DNA from: DASZUK01 sp963844575
Lineage (GTDB): Bacteria > Actinomycetota > Acidimicrobiia > Acidimicrobiales > RAAP-2
Direction of reading: 5' to 3'
NCBI GenBank assembly: GCA_963844575.1
Contig: CAWJOU010000005.1
Coordinates: 2,170,001 to 2,234,000, forward strand
DNA length: 64,000 nt
The position numbers and the translations under genes were made by a program. A model generated the notes under the pieces. The model worked only from the letters and a program-made list of their open reading frames with translations. It ran no database searches and was not told where the DNA came from. Shown in pieces: positions 51,095 to 59,543 of this stretch (positions are counted from its first letter, which is position 1; each line of letters starts with the position of its first letter).

Positions 51095-52294
51095 GTGACA
51101 GATCCGCTGGTGGTCGAGCTAGCCAAGAACTACGACTCGACGGACGACTCGGTCGCGGAGAACCCGTACCCCGTCTGGGAGAGGTTCCGCTCGTCGGGAT
51201 CGGTGCTCCGGAGCGAGCAACTCGGTGGCTTTCATCTCGTCACTCGCTACGAGGATGTTCGGGCGGTCATCGGCGACTACGAGCGGTTCGTCTCGAGCCA
51301 GAAAGTGGCCATGCCGCCGATCCTCGGGCCGCAGATACCACCGGTCGAGTTCGATCCTCCCGAGCATCGGGACATGCGCCAGCCGCTGAACGCGTGGTTC
51401 TCCCCGCAGGCGACCCTCGAGATGGAGCCGGAGATCCGCGAGCTGGCGGTCGAGCTCATCGAGCCGATGCTCGAACGGGACCAGGTCGACCTGATGGAAG
51501 AGTTCGCGGGCATCCTGCCGCGACTCGTCGTGATGCGGCTCCTCGGCCTACCCGATGGTGACCGGGAGATGCTGGCGGAGTGGGTGCACTGCATCGAGCG
51601 CCTGCGCTCGACCGATCCGGAGCGGGTGCGGGTCGCGACCGAGGACTTCCTCGCGTACCTCTCGGCCGATCTCGACGACCGTCGCCGAGCGCCACGCGAG
51701 ACCCGCGACATCGTCGCTTCGCTGATGACCGCGGCGATCGACGGGCAACCGATCGCCGACGACGTCCTCCTCCTCTACTACTTCAACCTCGTGATGTCCG
51801 GTCTCGGCACGACGACCGCCGCCCTCGCCCTGTTGTTGCGCCACCTGGCCGAGCACCCCGACGCGACGGCGCTGCTGCGAGCGGAGCCCGAACGGCTCGA
51901 TCCGGCGATCGAGGAGCTGTTGCGGGTGTACACCCCGACCCAGGCGCTGGGTCGGACCGCGGCGGTCGACACCGAGATCAACGGCTGCCCGATCAAGGCC
52001 GGCGACAAGGTCCAGGTCGTCTTCGGGTCGGCCAACCACGACCCGGAGGAGTTTCCCGACGCGGACGAGGTGATCCTGGACCGCAAGCCGAACCGGCATC
52101 TGGCCTTCGGTGGTGGCGTGCACCGTTGCATCGGGTCGAACCTGGCTCGCCGGATCCTCCGGGTCGGGATCGAGGAAATTCTGGCCCGGTTCGGCGAGTT
52201 CCGCCTGACCGACCCGGCGACGATCCGGTGGGAGATGAACGGGACGGAGCTCCGTACGCTGGCGGCGCTGCCCGTCACGAGAAAGGCCGGTTAG
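51095..52294 (+). CDS. cytochrome P450
   Basis: 399 residues. The heme loop FGGGVHRCIGSNLAR holds the axial Cys345; LVMSGLGTTTAALALLLRHL is the I-helix with a Thr pair in the oxygen-activating position; EELLRVYTPTQALGR holds the ExxR motif. The sequence resembles soluble bacterial class I P450s. I chose the GTG at 51095 because GGGGAG lies 8 bases upstream; 51086 is also possible. The ferredoxin gene directly downstream would supply electrons. The substrate is unknown; steroid- or terpene-type small molecules are common for such pairs. Confidence 0.93.
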   Translation: MTDPLVVELAKNYDSTDDSVAENPYPVWERFRSSGSVLRSEQLGGFHLVTRYEDVRAVIGDYERFVSSQKVAMPPILGPQIPPVEFDPPEHRDMRQPLNAWFSPQATLEMEPEIRELAVELIEPMLERDQVDLMEEFAGILPRLVVMRLLGLPDGDREMLAEWVHCIERLRSTDPERVRVATEDFLAYLSADLDDRRRAPRETRDIVASLMTAAIDGQPIADDVLLLYYFNLVMSGLGTTTAALALLLRHLAEHPDATALLRAEPERLDPAIEELLRVYTPTQALGRTAAVDTEINGCPIKAGDKVQVVFGSANHDPEEFPDADEVILDRKPNRHLAFGGGVHRCIGSNLARRILRVGIEEILARFGEFRLTDPATIRWEMNGTELRTLAALPVTRKAG

Positions 52295-52296
52295 CC

Positions 52297-52491
52297 GTGC
52301 GCCTCGTCGTCGATCGATCACTCTGCCAAGGTCACGCTCGTTGTGCGGCGGTCGATCCCGAGCTGTTCGTCCTCGACGAAGACGGCTACATCGCCATCGA
52401 CGAGGCCATCGTGCCACCGGAGAAGGCCGAGGCGGCCCGTGACGGGGCAGCGGCGTGCCCGGAACAGGCGCTGTCCATCGACGAGGGCTGA
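52297..52491 (+). CDS. 3Fe-4S-type ferredoxin
   Basis: 64 residues from a GTG two bases after the P450 stop. CQGHARC and the distant CPEQAL give the three cysteines of a 3Fe-4S ferredoxin; the middle ligand position is His, as in many P450-linked ferredoxins. It should pass electrons to the adjacent P450. The length is typical of the family. The last codons are imperfectly duplicated just downstream (52505-52541). Confidence 0.93.
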   Translation: MRLVVDRSLCQGHARCAAVDPELFVLDEDGYIAIDEAIVPPEKAEAARDGAAACPEQALSIDEG

Positions 52492-52541
52492 GGGTCCGTC
52501 GACGGGCGCTGTTTATCGACGGCGCTGAGGGCCCGTCGAAG
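52467..52541. repeat. imperfect tandem duplication of the ferredoxin 3' end
   Basis: About 38 bases (GGCGCTGTCCATCGACGAGG and on) are followed by a similar copy starting GGCGCTGTTTATCGACGGCG. The second copy lies beyond the stop codon and is not translated in that gene. Confidence 0.7.
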
Positions 52542-52565
52542 CTGGGGACGGGGCCGGAACGACGC

Positions 52566-53399
52566 CTACCGGGCCGTGAAACAGGCGTCGACCGGAAGCA
52601 CGACACCGGTCACGTACTTGGCGGCCGGGGAGGTGAGCCACAGCACCGCATCGGCCACGTCCTCCGCGGTGATCATGTCGACCGGCAAGGGGTTCTTGAA
52701 GTCCCCGGCGAGCTCGGGGTTGGCGCCCATGAAGGCCTCGACGGCGTCGTTCATCAACATCGGCGTGGAGACGCCGGTCGGCAAGACCGTGTTGACCCGA
52801 ATCGAGTGCGGCGCCAGACCGAGCGCGAACGAGCGCATCAAGCCGACCACCCCGTGCTTGGACGCCGTGTACGCGAAGTCCCCCGCGTCGCGGTTCATCC
52901 CTCCCTTCAGCCCGGCCGTCGAGCTGGTGAGCACGATCGAACCGCCCCGTCCGCCGGCGATGATGGCGGCGGTCGAGACCCGGACGGTGTTCCAGACGCC
53001 GGTCATGTTCACCCCGACCACGTCCCGCCAGACCTGGTCGTCGGCGACCGAGCCGTCGCCGCCGATCGGGGCGATGCCGGCGTTGGCCACGACGATGTCC
53101 AGTCGACCGAACCGCTCCACCCCGTCGGCCACCACCGCTGCCAGCGCCGCCGCATCACGAACGTCGGCTCGACGAGCGACGATGCGGCGCCCTTCGGCTT
53201 CCACGAGACGGGCCGTCTCTTCGAGATCGGCCTCGGTGGCCATCGGGTACGGGATGGTCGCGATCGGCTCGCAGATATCGACGGCGATGATGTCCGCCCC
53301 TTCGTGGGCGAGCCTCACCGCGTGGGCCCGCCCCTGGCCTCGTGCCGCACCGGTGATGAACGCCACCTGACCGTCGACGACTCCCATCCTCTTCCCCAT
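52566..53399 (-). CDS. mycofactocin-coupled SDR-family oxidoreductase
   Basis: 277 residues from the ATG at 53399; 53387 is equally possible. The N-terminus GQVAFITGAARGQGRAHAV, the longer-than-usual strand 2 region (IIAVDICEPIATIPYPMAT), NAGIAP and the active-site YTASKHG (Tyr, Lys) match the SDR subfamily that keeps its nicotinamide bound and passes electrons to mycofactocin. No mycofactocin synthesis genes are in the window. It is convergent with the P450-ferredoxin pair and may act on the same alcohol or ketone. The C-terminal YVTGVVLPVDACF is typical. Confidence 0.9.
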   Translation of the reverse strand: MGKRMGVVDGQVAFITGAARGQGRAHAVRLAHEGADIIAVDICEPIATIPYPMATEADLEETARLVEAEGRRIVARRADVRDAAALAAVVADGVERFGRLDIVVANAGIAPIGGDGSVADDQVWRDVVGVNMTGVWNTVRVSTAAIIAGGRGGSIVLTSSTAGLKGGMNRDAGDFAYTASKHGVVGLMRSFALGLAPHSIRVNTVLPTGVSTPMLMNDAVEAFMGANPELAGDFKNPLPVDMITAEDVADAVLWLTSPAAKYVTGVVLPVDACFTAR

Positions 53400-53438
53400 T
53401 CGTCCAACCCCCGCCGTGAGTTGCACCCCCGACCGATG

Positions 53439-54260
53439 CTACCGGCGAGGCGGGGCCGGCTCCCGGTGCGGCTCGTCGTACCAGCGGCGGATGTGCAGCC
53501 GGTACCAGATGGCGAGCAGGTCGAGCAGCATGCCGACGGCCGCCCGGACGGAGACGGTGCTGCCGAACCGCCGACGGATGCGGACGGGGACGCCGACGAA
53601 CCGCCGGTAGCCGAGGTGACGGGCGACGACGAGCAACTCGAGGTCGAACGCGAACCGCTTCTCGAGCATCCGGGGAAGGACGTCGGCGAGCACGTCGCGG
53701 CGGACGAGCTTGAGCCCGGTCTGGGTGTCGCGGACCTGCAGCCGGAAGAGGACGAAGACGGCCTGCTGCCACAGCCACGAGTAGAGGCGCCGCATCGGCG
53801 GATAGACGACCTGGGAGTCCGGGTGCCGCTTGGTGCCGAGGACGACGTCCGGTGGCGGCATGCCGCCCGCGTCCGCGCCGCCCACGCCAGCGGTGCCCGG
53901 GGCAGTGGCGAACGCGGCGAGGACGGCGATCTGCTCGGGGGGGAGGTCGCCATCGGCGTCGATGAAGCCGAGGAACCGGCCGCGGCCCATCGTGAAGCCG
54001 ACCCGGAGCGCCTCGCCCTTGCCGGAGTTGTGGTCGAGCCGGACCGTCCGGACGACCTCGCCGGGCAGGCCGTCGAGGCTGTGCTCGCTGCCGTCGGTCG
54101 AACCGTCGGAGACGGCGATGACCTCGAAGGTGGCCGACGTCGTCCGGAGGGTGCCGACGAGCTCGTCGATCGTGCCGCGGACGCGGTCACCGGGGTTGAA
54201 GTACGGGACGACGACGGTCAGGTCGAGGTCCGGCTCCTGGCCCCAGAGGTCCGGTTCCAT
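53439..54260 (-). CDS. glycosyltransferase family 2, dolichyl-phosphate-mannose-synthase-like
   Basis: 273 residues. The GT-A fold starts with LDLTVVVPYFNPGDRVRGTI; IAVSDGSTDGS and LGFIDADGDLPPEQ hold the nucleotide-sugar and metal-binding acidic residues. DTQTGLKLVRRDVLADVLPR and the ending are typical of enzymes that load a sugar onto polyprenyl phosphate. No clear membrane anchor follows, although the helix VRAAVGMLLDLLAIWYRL could attach to the membrane. The start at 54260 or the GTG at 54269 cannot be separated. It lies 39 bases upstream of the SDR gene on the same strand. Confidence 0.88.
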   Translation of the reverse strand: MEPDLWGQEPDLDLTVVVPYFNPGDRVRGTIDELVGTLRTTSATFEVIAVSDGSTDGSEHSLDGLPGEVVRTVRLDHNSGKGEALRVGFTMGRGRFLGFIDADGDLPPEQIAVLAAFATAPGTAGVGGADAGGMPPPDVVLGTKRHPDSQVVYPPMRRLYSWLWQQAVFVLFRLQVRDTQTGLKLVRRDVLADVLPRMLEKRFAFDLELLVVARHLGYRRFVGVPVRIRRRFGSTVSVRAAVGMLLDLLAIWYRLHIRRWYDEPHREPAPPRR

Positions 54261-54403
54261 GCGGCCCACGTTCTATACGCCACCACTGCCGGCGGGTAGC
54301 CGGTCGGCGGCCCGGACCACGAGACGGCCGGCCGGGGTGGCTCGCCACTTCGAGATCACCGAGTCGACCTGACAGCCGGTGGTGAACCTGAGATGGCAAT
54401 GTC

Positions 54404-54439
54404 GGCGGCCGGCATCCGACAAGTCGGATGCCGGCCGCC
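54404..54439. terminator. perfect 16-bp inverted repeat hairpin
   Basis: GGCGGCCGGCATCCGA pairs exactly with its complement over the loop CAAG. A weaker hairpin (GGCATC/GATGCC) follows near 54460. It lies between the GT2 gene and the 3' end of the low-GC secreted-protein gene. There is no U-run on either strand; it could end transcription from the right or be a REP-like repeat. Confidence 0.5.
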
Positions 54440-54596
54440 ATACGAGCCCACCCGCATCAGGCATCAACCTTCGATGCCGGATGCGGAGGCCCGTCGCCGC
54501 ACCAGAGCGCGTGGTGGTAAGCAATCCGCCTGGGTCCTCGCGTCAACTGACGGCGTTAGGCGGCGAGGAGCCAAGGCGACTTCTTCTTGAGTTGCG

Positions 54597-55166
54597 TTAG
54601 CTGATCGTCAAAGTGCTTTGCATGGTCTTTACGATTGTCGCTGTGTCGAAGTATGATTTATCGGCACAAGTTCCGCCAGATGTTGTGGCACGAACTACCT
54701 TAATTGTTGCAGACCCTTGCCATTTTCCTGCTGAATATCCAAACGTCAGGTTTGGAAATCCGGTCAGCTTGCAGTGTGTAACTCCTCCGTTGTGAAGAAG
54801 AATTGACATCCCATGGATCACGACACCTGAGATCGTTGTTCCCGAATGGATGAGTTCAACGGTGCCTGTGATGGTGGCTGTAAATCCTGTTCCCTTTGCA
54901 GTTCTTGTGCTCGCTGTCAGGAATGTCCCCTTGTACTTGCCAGAAGATGTGGTCAGTGCGCCACTCTTCAGCCCGGACAGGTTGATTGTGGAGAACCCCA
55001 AGGCTCCTATCCTGAAGGACATAGTGGAGCCGGTGCCATAGCTGGCGTCCGTCGGAAGGCTGGCGCCTGCCGTCGCTGCACCGATGACCGTCGGTCCGAC
55101 GACTGCGATGAGCAGCACCGGAACCAATGACAGGGTCCTACCGATCCATGATCGTGACTTCATCAT
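54597..55166 (-). CDS. secreted hypothetical protein of low GC content
   Basis: 189 residues. A Sec signal peptide is clear: MMKSRSWIGRTLSLVPVL, hydrophobic core, then ATAGA-SLPTDA as the likely cut site. The mature part is rich in Thr, Ser and Gly with alternating strands (STINLSGLKSGALTTSSGKY, GTGFTATITGTVELIHSG) and two Cys, so an all-beta extracellular protein is likely. I recognise no family. GGAG precedes the ATG. Base composition (about half GC) and codon use differ sharply from all neighbours, which points to recent acquisition. Confidence 0.75.
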   Translation of the reverse strand: MMKSRSWIGRTLSLVPVLLIAVVGPTVIGAATAGASLPTDASYGTGSTMSFRIGALGFSTINLSGLKSGALTTSSGKYKGTFLTASTRTAKGTGFTATITGTVELIHSGTTISGVVIHGMSILLHNGGVTHCKLTGFPNLTFGYSAGKWQGSATIKVVRATTSGGTCADKSYFDTATIVKTMQSTLTIS

Positions 55167-55612
55167 TTCTCCATTCTCTAGGTGTGCGCTTCGGTGCCGC
55201 GAGCTAAAGGGATTTCTCAGTTTGGCGGTTTTGCCGCAGTTGGACCTACCGGCCGAGCTGGCGGGAGCTGGCCGGAGCCGGCCGTCATGATCTCCGTGAC
55301 GAGGTTGCGACCAGCGACCACGGTGCGGTCTCCGAGGTCGGGGGCGTTCGGTCACCACCGCCCTGCCGCACGCCAGCGCTCCCCACAGTGCCCCCTGGAT
55401 TACGTCGATCCGATGTGTTCGTGATGACTGGGACCGCCGACCCTGTGGAGCAGGATAAGGAAAATAATTGTTTTTGTAAACGTTGACAAAAAAGAAAAAT
55501 GGAAGTTTTTATAAGGGGATTGAAAAAAGAATCGACCGACTGATAGTGAGGATGGAGCGGGGCCCCTTTGTACAGGGGAGGGGGACGCAGTCGGTCTGCG
55601 TCACCGATCTGA
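55167..55612. other. intergenic region with an AT-rich island
   Basis: No gene is supported here. The stretch 55450-55545 is very AT-rich (runs of A and T, including TTGACA at 55483-55488 and TATAAG at 55510-55515, though 21 bases apart). Together with the low-GC gene on its left it forms the clearest compositional break of the window. Confidence 0.5.
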
Positions 55613-56665
55613 TCAGACGGGGGGCCAGGGACGGTGGTGGTCCCCGGCGGGGCCGACGCCGGCGCGGTGAGTGTTGTTGGCGCCGGTGGGGGGTGCCGGA
55701 TCGAGCGACCAGGCCCGGCGCCAGGGCGCGGTGTCCGGTCCCTGGGGGGAGGGGGTCGACCCGTCGGCGGCGCGGCGCCGGGCGCTCCACCAGTCGGTAC
55801 GGACCTCGTCGGCAAGGACGGCGACCGCGGCCTCGACGCGGGCGCCGAACCGGCGGGCGTCCTCACCGTCGGCCGGGTGGAGCGGCTCGCCGAAGATCAC
55901 GGTGACCGGTGACCGCCGCAGGCCGTGGCCCCGGGCGGACTCGGCGCCGGAACCACCGGCCGGTCGGCCGCCGGGTGCGGTCTCGACGTCGGCCGAGCGG
56001 GGCAGCACGTGCCGGGTCCCGTGGACGTAGACGGGGACGACGGGGCGACCGGTCCGCCGGGCGAGGTAGGCCGCGCCGCCCTTGAACGGCTGGGTCCAGC
56101 CGTCGGGACTGCGGCCGCCCTCGGGGTAGATGATGAGGTTCCAGCCGTCGTCGAGCAGGCCGGCTGAGGTGTCGGCCGACCGCCGGTTGACCTTCGACCG
56201 GTCGATCGGGATGGCGGCGAGGGAGAACGACCAGAGGACGGACTTCCACGTCGTGTCGAAGAAGTAGTCGGACGCGGCGGCGATGATCGTCCGGTGCCGC
56301 ATCTCGACCGGCAGCGTCGTGAGGAGGAGTGGCGTGTCGAGGTGGCTGGCGTGGTTGGCGGCGAGGATGACCGGTCCGTCGAGGTGGCGCAGGTGCTCGA
56401 TGCCCCGCGTCGTCGTCGGGGCGACGAGCCGGGCGGCCGGACGGGTCAGGTTGTCGAGGACCATCGCCCGGGCCAGCCGGACGGGGTAGCGGCGCGACCA
56501 GTCGTGGTCGTAGTCGAGCCCGACGTGGCGCTCGGGCGCCGGCCGGGGGACGGTCGACGGCCACGTCGGCGCGGCCAGTGGGAACCGGGCCCGACCGACC
56601 TTGGCGGCCAAGGCCGCAGGCCCGATCCTGGCGACGAGATCCGCCGGCCGGGGCACCGGGCTCAC
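55613..56665 (-). CDS. PlsC-type 1-acyl-glycerol-3-phosphate acyltransferase
   Basis: 350 residues from a GTG at 56665. ILAANHASHLDTPLLL holds the NHx4D catalytic motif; LIIYPEGGRSPDG is the second acyltransferase block; FKGGAAYLARRTGRPVVPVY follows. A membrane-surface enzyme that acylates a lysolipid or glycolipid. The C-terminal 50 residues are Pro/Gly-rich and probably disordered. GTGA overlap with the LarA-like gene; it is the last gene of the FAR operon. Confidence 0.9.
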   Translation of the reverse strand: MSPVPRPADLVARIGPAALAAKVGRARFPLAAPTWPSTVPRPAPERHVGLDYDHDWSRRYPVRLARAMVLDNLTRPAARLVAPTTTRGIEHLRHLDGPVILAANHASHLDTPLLLTTLPVEMRHRTIIAAASDYFFDTTWKSVLWSFSLAAIPIDRSKVNRRSADTSAGLLDDGWNLIIYPEGGRSPDGWTQPFKGGAAYLARRTGRPVVPVYVHGTRHVLPRSADVETAPGGRPAGGSGAESARGHGLRRSPVTVIFGEPLHPADGEDARRFGARVEAAVAVLADEVRTDWWSARRRAADGSTPSPQGPDTAPWRRAWSLDPAPPTGANNTHRAGVGPAGDHHRPWPPV

Positions 56666-58251
56666 TTGACGTCCGCCATCAGTACCGGCGGCGAGTGGAG
56701 GTGGGTCAGGGTCGGCGACGGGCCGACGACGTCGCGGGCGATCTCGAGCGCGTCGTCCATCGACGACGCGGGGGAGAAGCCCATCCGGCGCACGGCCTTC
56801 GGGTCGCCACCGACGACGACGACGCGGCCGAGATGGGCGAGGGCGTGGGCGCACCAATACCACATGTAGAACGGGTGGACGCCGTGGTAGGCGTGGCCGG
56901 TGCGGTAGAGGTGGATGTACCACGGGTCGGTGGCGAACGCGTCCTCGTAGACCTTCGACATCTCGACGGGGTCGGTCGTCTGCGAGAGGACCTGTTCGAA
57001 GAAGTCGATGTAGCTCGGGTGGTGGCCGGGGTGGAAGTCCCACGGCGTCGGGTGGTGCATGATCACGACGCCGCCCTCGCGCACCAGCGGCTTGCCGCGG
57101 TAGAGGTTGAAGAAGTACCCGAGGCCGAGGCAGGCGACGAGGATCGGGTTCATGATCGAGTTGACGTTGTACGGGCAGATGTACGGCAGGCCCATCGTCA
57201 GGATGTCGGTCTGGCCGTCGACCTCGACGCCCTGCTGGGCCCAGACGTTGGCGGTCGTCACCGCGTGGACGGCCTCGACCTCGCCGGCCTGGATGGACGT
57301 GAGCGCGTGCGGGGCCTTGATCGACTGGAAGATCTGCCGGGCGACGCGGGGCGGCGTCCGCTCGAGCGCGCCGGCGGTGGCCGCGTAGGTGACGCGGTCA
57401 CGCAGGCTCCACTCCCACTCGCGCTTCTGCAAGAACGCGAACTGGCTCGGGAACGTGTCGGTGTTGAGGTTCGTCTCGATCTGGAAGACCTTGACGCCGC
57501 TCTCGGCGATCAGCCGGCCCATGCGCCAGTTGGCGGAGTGCAGCTCGGACGCGGGCGCGTCCATGAACGACTTGCTGTGGCGCATCGTCGCCGGGTTGTG
57601 GTGGTGGCGCAGGCTCTTGTAGCTGGCGAGCCCGGTGGCGACGCTCTTGTGGCCGCCGTCCATGGCGACGAGGTTGATGTTGACGTAGACGAGCAGGTCG
57701 CTCTCGGCGGCCCGCTTGTTGATCTCGACGTCCTCGCCGTGGTCGGTCTGGCCGAGGTGGACCAGGTTGTCGGGGTCCTCGGCGTCGTGCTGGGTGAGGA
57801 GGCCGTAAGGGGCGAACGCGTCGTAGACGCGGTCGCCGAGGGCATGGCGCAGCTCGGCCTCGGTCATACGGCGGTGCAGGGCGAGCGCGGCGACGAGGAC
57901 GACGTCGTCGACGCCGGCGGCCGCGGCCATGTCGAGCACCTGCTCGATGACGAGCTGGCGGGCGTCCGGCGCCTGCATCGGCGGCAGCGGCAGCGAGATG
58001 TCGTCGAAGCAGATCGTCAGCTTCATGCCCGACCGCAGCAACGACGGCAGCGGCTGGCTGTCGCCGAGCGGGTGGAGGAGGGCCTCGCGGATCGCCGCGA
58101 CGGGATCGTGGAGTGCCTCCATCGGCTCGGGGGCGTAGATCACCCGGCTGCCCTCCGGCAGCTTCTCGAGGGCGAACCGCTCGCCGTGCCAGAACAGCGT
58201 CGGCGGCGTCGACCGGTCGACCTCCAACACGAAGCCGGGTCTCGGGCTCAT
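56662..58251 (-). CDS. LarA-like (DUF2088) protein
   Basis: 529 residues. MKLTICFDDISLPLPPMQAP resembles the N-terminal DUF2088 block of lactate racemase LarA, and VAMDGGHKSVATGLASYKSL the GG.KS...G block that binds the nickel-pincer cofactor or substrate region. It is about 100 residues longer than LarA. No larB/C/E cofactor genes are present, so the nickel-pincer nucleotide may not be used. The reaction is unknown. ATGA/GTGA overlaps tie it to the zinc dehydrogenase and the acyltransferase. Confidence 0.75.
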   Translation of the reverse strand: MSPRPGFVLEVDRSTPPTLFWHGERFALEKLPEGSRVIYAPEPMEALHDPVAAIREALLHPLGDSQPLPSLLRSGMKLTICFDDISLPLPPMQAPDARQLVIEQVLDMAAAAGVDDVVLVAALALHRRMTEAELRHALGDRVYDAFAPYGLLTQHDAEDPDNLVHLGQTDHGEDVEINKRAAESDLLVYVNINLVAMDGGHKSVATGLASYKSLRHHHNPATMRHSKSFMDAPASELHSANWRMGRLIAESGVKVFQIETNLNTDTFPSQFAFLQKREWEWSLRDRVTYAATAGALERTPPRVARQIFQSIKAPHALTSIQAGEVEAVHAVTTANVWAQQGVEVDGQTDILTMGLPYICPYNVNSIMNPILVACLGLGYFFNLYRGKPLVREGGVVIMHHPTPWDFHPGHHPSYIDFFEQVLSQTTDPVEMSKVYEDAFATDPWYIHLYRTGHAYHGVHPFYMWYWCAHALAHLGRVVVVGGDPKAVRRMGFSPASSMDDALEIARDVVGPSPTLTHLHSPPVLMADVK

Positions 58252-59543
58252 GTGCTCCCTTTCCTCGTCGTTGGCCGGGGGGTCGGGCGCCGGGGGGGCG
58301 GCAGCTCGAAGGCGATCTTGACGGCACCGCGCCGGCCGGCCGCGCCGGCGTGGGCGACGGCCTCTTCGAAGCGGTCGAGCGGGTAGCGGGCGGAGACGAG
58401 CTGGCCGGTCCGCTTGGCCGCGACGGTCTCGATGGCCAGATCGAACGTGCGTACCGGGCCGGTCGCGTCGTCGCCGGGGACGTCCTCGACGCCGTAGGCG
58501 TACGTGCCGGCGAGCGTGACCTCGCGGTGCCAGAGCGACGTCAGGTCGAGGTGGACGTGGCCGGGCATGCCGACGAGGGCGACCCGGCCGCGTGGCCGGA
58601 CGAGGTCGAGCGCCTGGCTGATCGAGTCGGACGAGCCGACGCAGTCGAAGACGACGTCGGCCCCGCCGGTCAGTCGCTGGTCGCGGACGGCCGGCGGGCC
58701 GAGGACGAGCGAGCGGCTCCGGCGGCGGACGGCCCGGCCGAGCTGGTCGGCCGGGAGGACGTCGGTGGCGCCGAGCGCCGCGCCGAGCTCGCGCTGGTGG
58801 CCGTAGCGGGCGCCGACGAGGACGGCCGCCGGCGTCGGCACCCGACCGGTGGCGGCCAGGTGGGCCAGCGCGGCGACGACGGCGAGGCCGACGGTGCCGG
58901 CGCCGAGCACCGCCACGGTGTCGCCGTCACGGAGGCCGGCGGCGAGGACGGCGTGGACGGCGCAGGCGACCGGCTCGATCGTCACCGCGTCGTCATCGGT
59001 CAACTCGTCCGGCACGGCGTAGAGCTGGCTCTGGTGGGCGACGAGGCCGGCGGCCGACCAGCCACCGCCGGTGTCCGCGCAGAAGCCGGTCTGCAGGCCC
59101 GGCCGCAGGTGGCCGAAGGCGACGCGCTCGCAGTCGCCGGTCCGGCCGGCCGCGCACGCCGGGCACGGCGGGTCGATGGCCCGAGCCACGCAGCCGAGGA
59201 CCGGTTCGAGGACGACCCGCGAGCCGGCGGCCAGCGGCCGGCCGTCGGCCGCGATGCCATCGTCGTCGACCGTGCCGACGACCTCGTGGCCGGGGACGAA
59301 CGGGAAGCTGACGAGATCCTCGAAATACCGCGAGCTGCGGCCGTCGAGGGTGGCGAGGTCGGAGCCGCAGATCCCCGACAGCACTGGCGTCACGTGTCGC
59401 CAGTCCGGGCCGGGCAGCGCCGGCGGCTCGACGTCGAGCAGGCGGAGCGGTCCGACGCCGACACCGCGGCCGGAGCCGAGGAGCGACGCGACCCGCGACG
59501 CCGCGAAGCGGGGGAGGTTGCGTTCGAAGACGAGCGCCTTCAT
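58248..59543 (-). CDS. zinc-dependent medium-chain alcohol dehydrogenase
   Basis: 431 residues. The catalytic zinc site is seen as SGICGSDLATLDG and FPFVPGHEVVGTV; the structural zinc cysteines as CPACAAGRTGDCERV; the Rossmann motif as VAVLGAGTVGLAVVAAL. An insert within the cofactor domain (RAVRRRSRSLVLGPPAVRDQ) is unusual. It could interconvert the alcohol and aldehyde of the adjacent acyl reductase product. ATGA overlaps on both sides show tight coupling. Confidence 0.9.
   Translation of the reverse strand: MKALVFERNLPRFAASRVASLLGSGRGVGVGPLRLLDVEPPALPGPDWRHVTPVLSGICGSDLATLDGRSSRYFEDLVSFPFVPGHEVVGTVDDDGIAADGRPLAAGSRVVLEPVLGCVARAIDPPCPACAAGRTGDCERVAFGHLRPGLQTGFCADTGGGWSAAGLVAHQSQLYAVPDELTDDDAVTIEPVACAVHAVLAAGLRDGDTVAVLGAGTVGLAVVAALAHLAATGRVPTPAAVLVGARYGHQRELGAALGATDVLPADQLGRAVRRRSRSLVLGPPAVRDQRLTGGADVVFDCVGSSDSISQALDLVRPRGRVALVGMPGHVHLDLTSLWHREVTLAGTYAYGVEDVPGDDATGPVRTFDLAIETVAAKRTGQLVSARYPLDRFEEAVAHAGAAGRRGAVKIAFELPPPRRPTPRPTTRKGST

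Noticed and set aside
54846..55130. Small plus-strand frames rich in Cys within the low-GC region
   Set aside because: They are antisense to the secreted-protein gene, which has a clear signal peptide and ribosome site.
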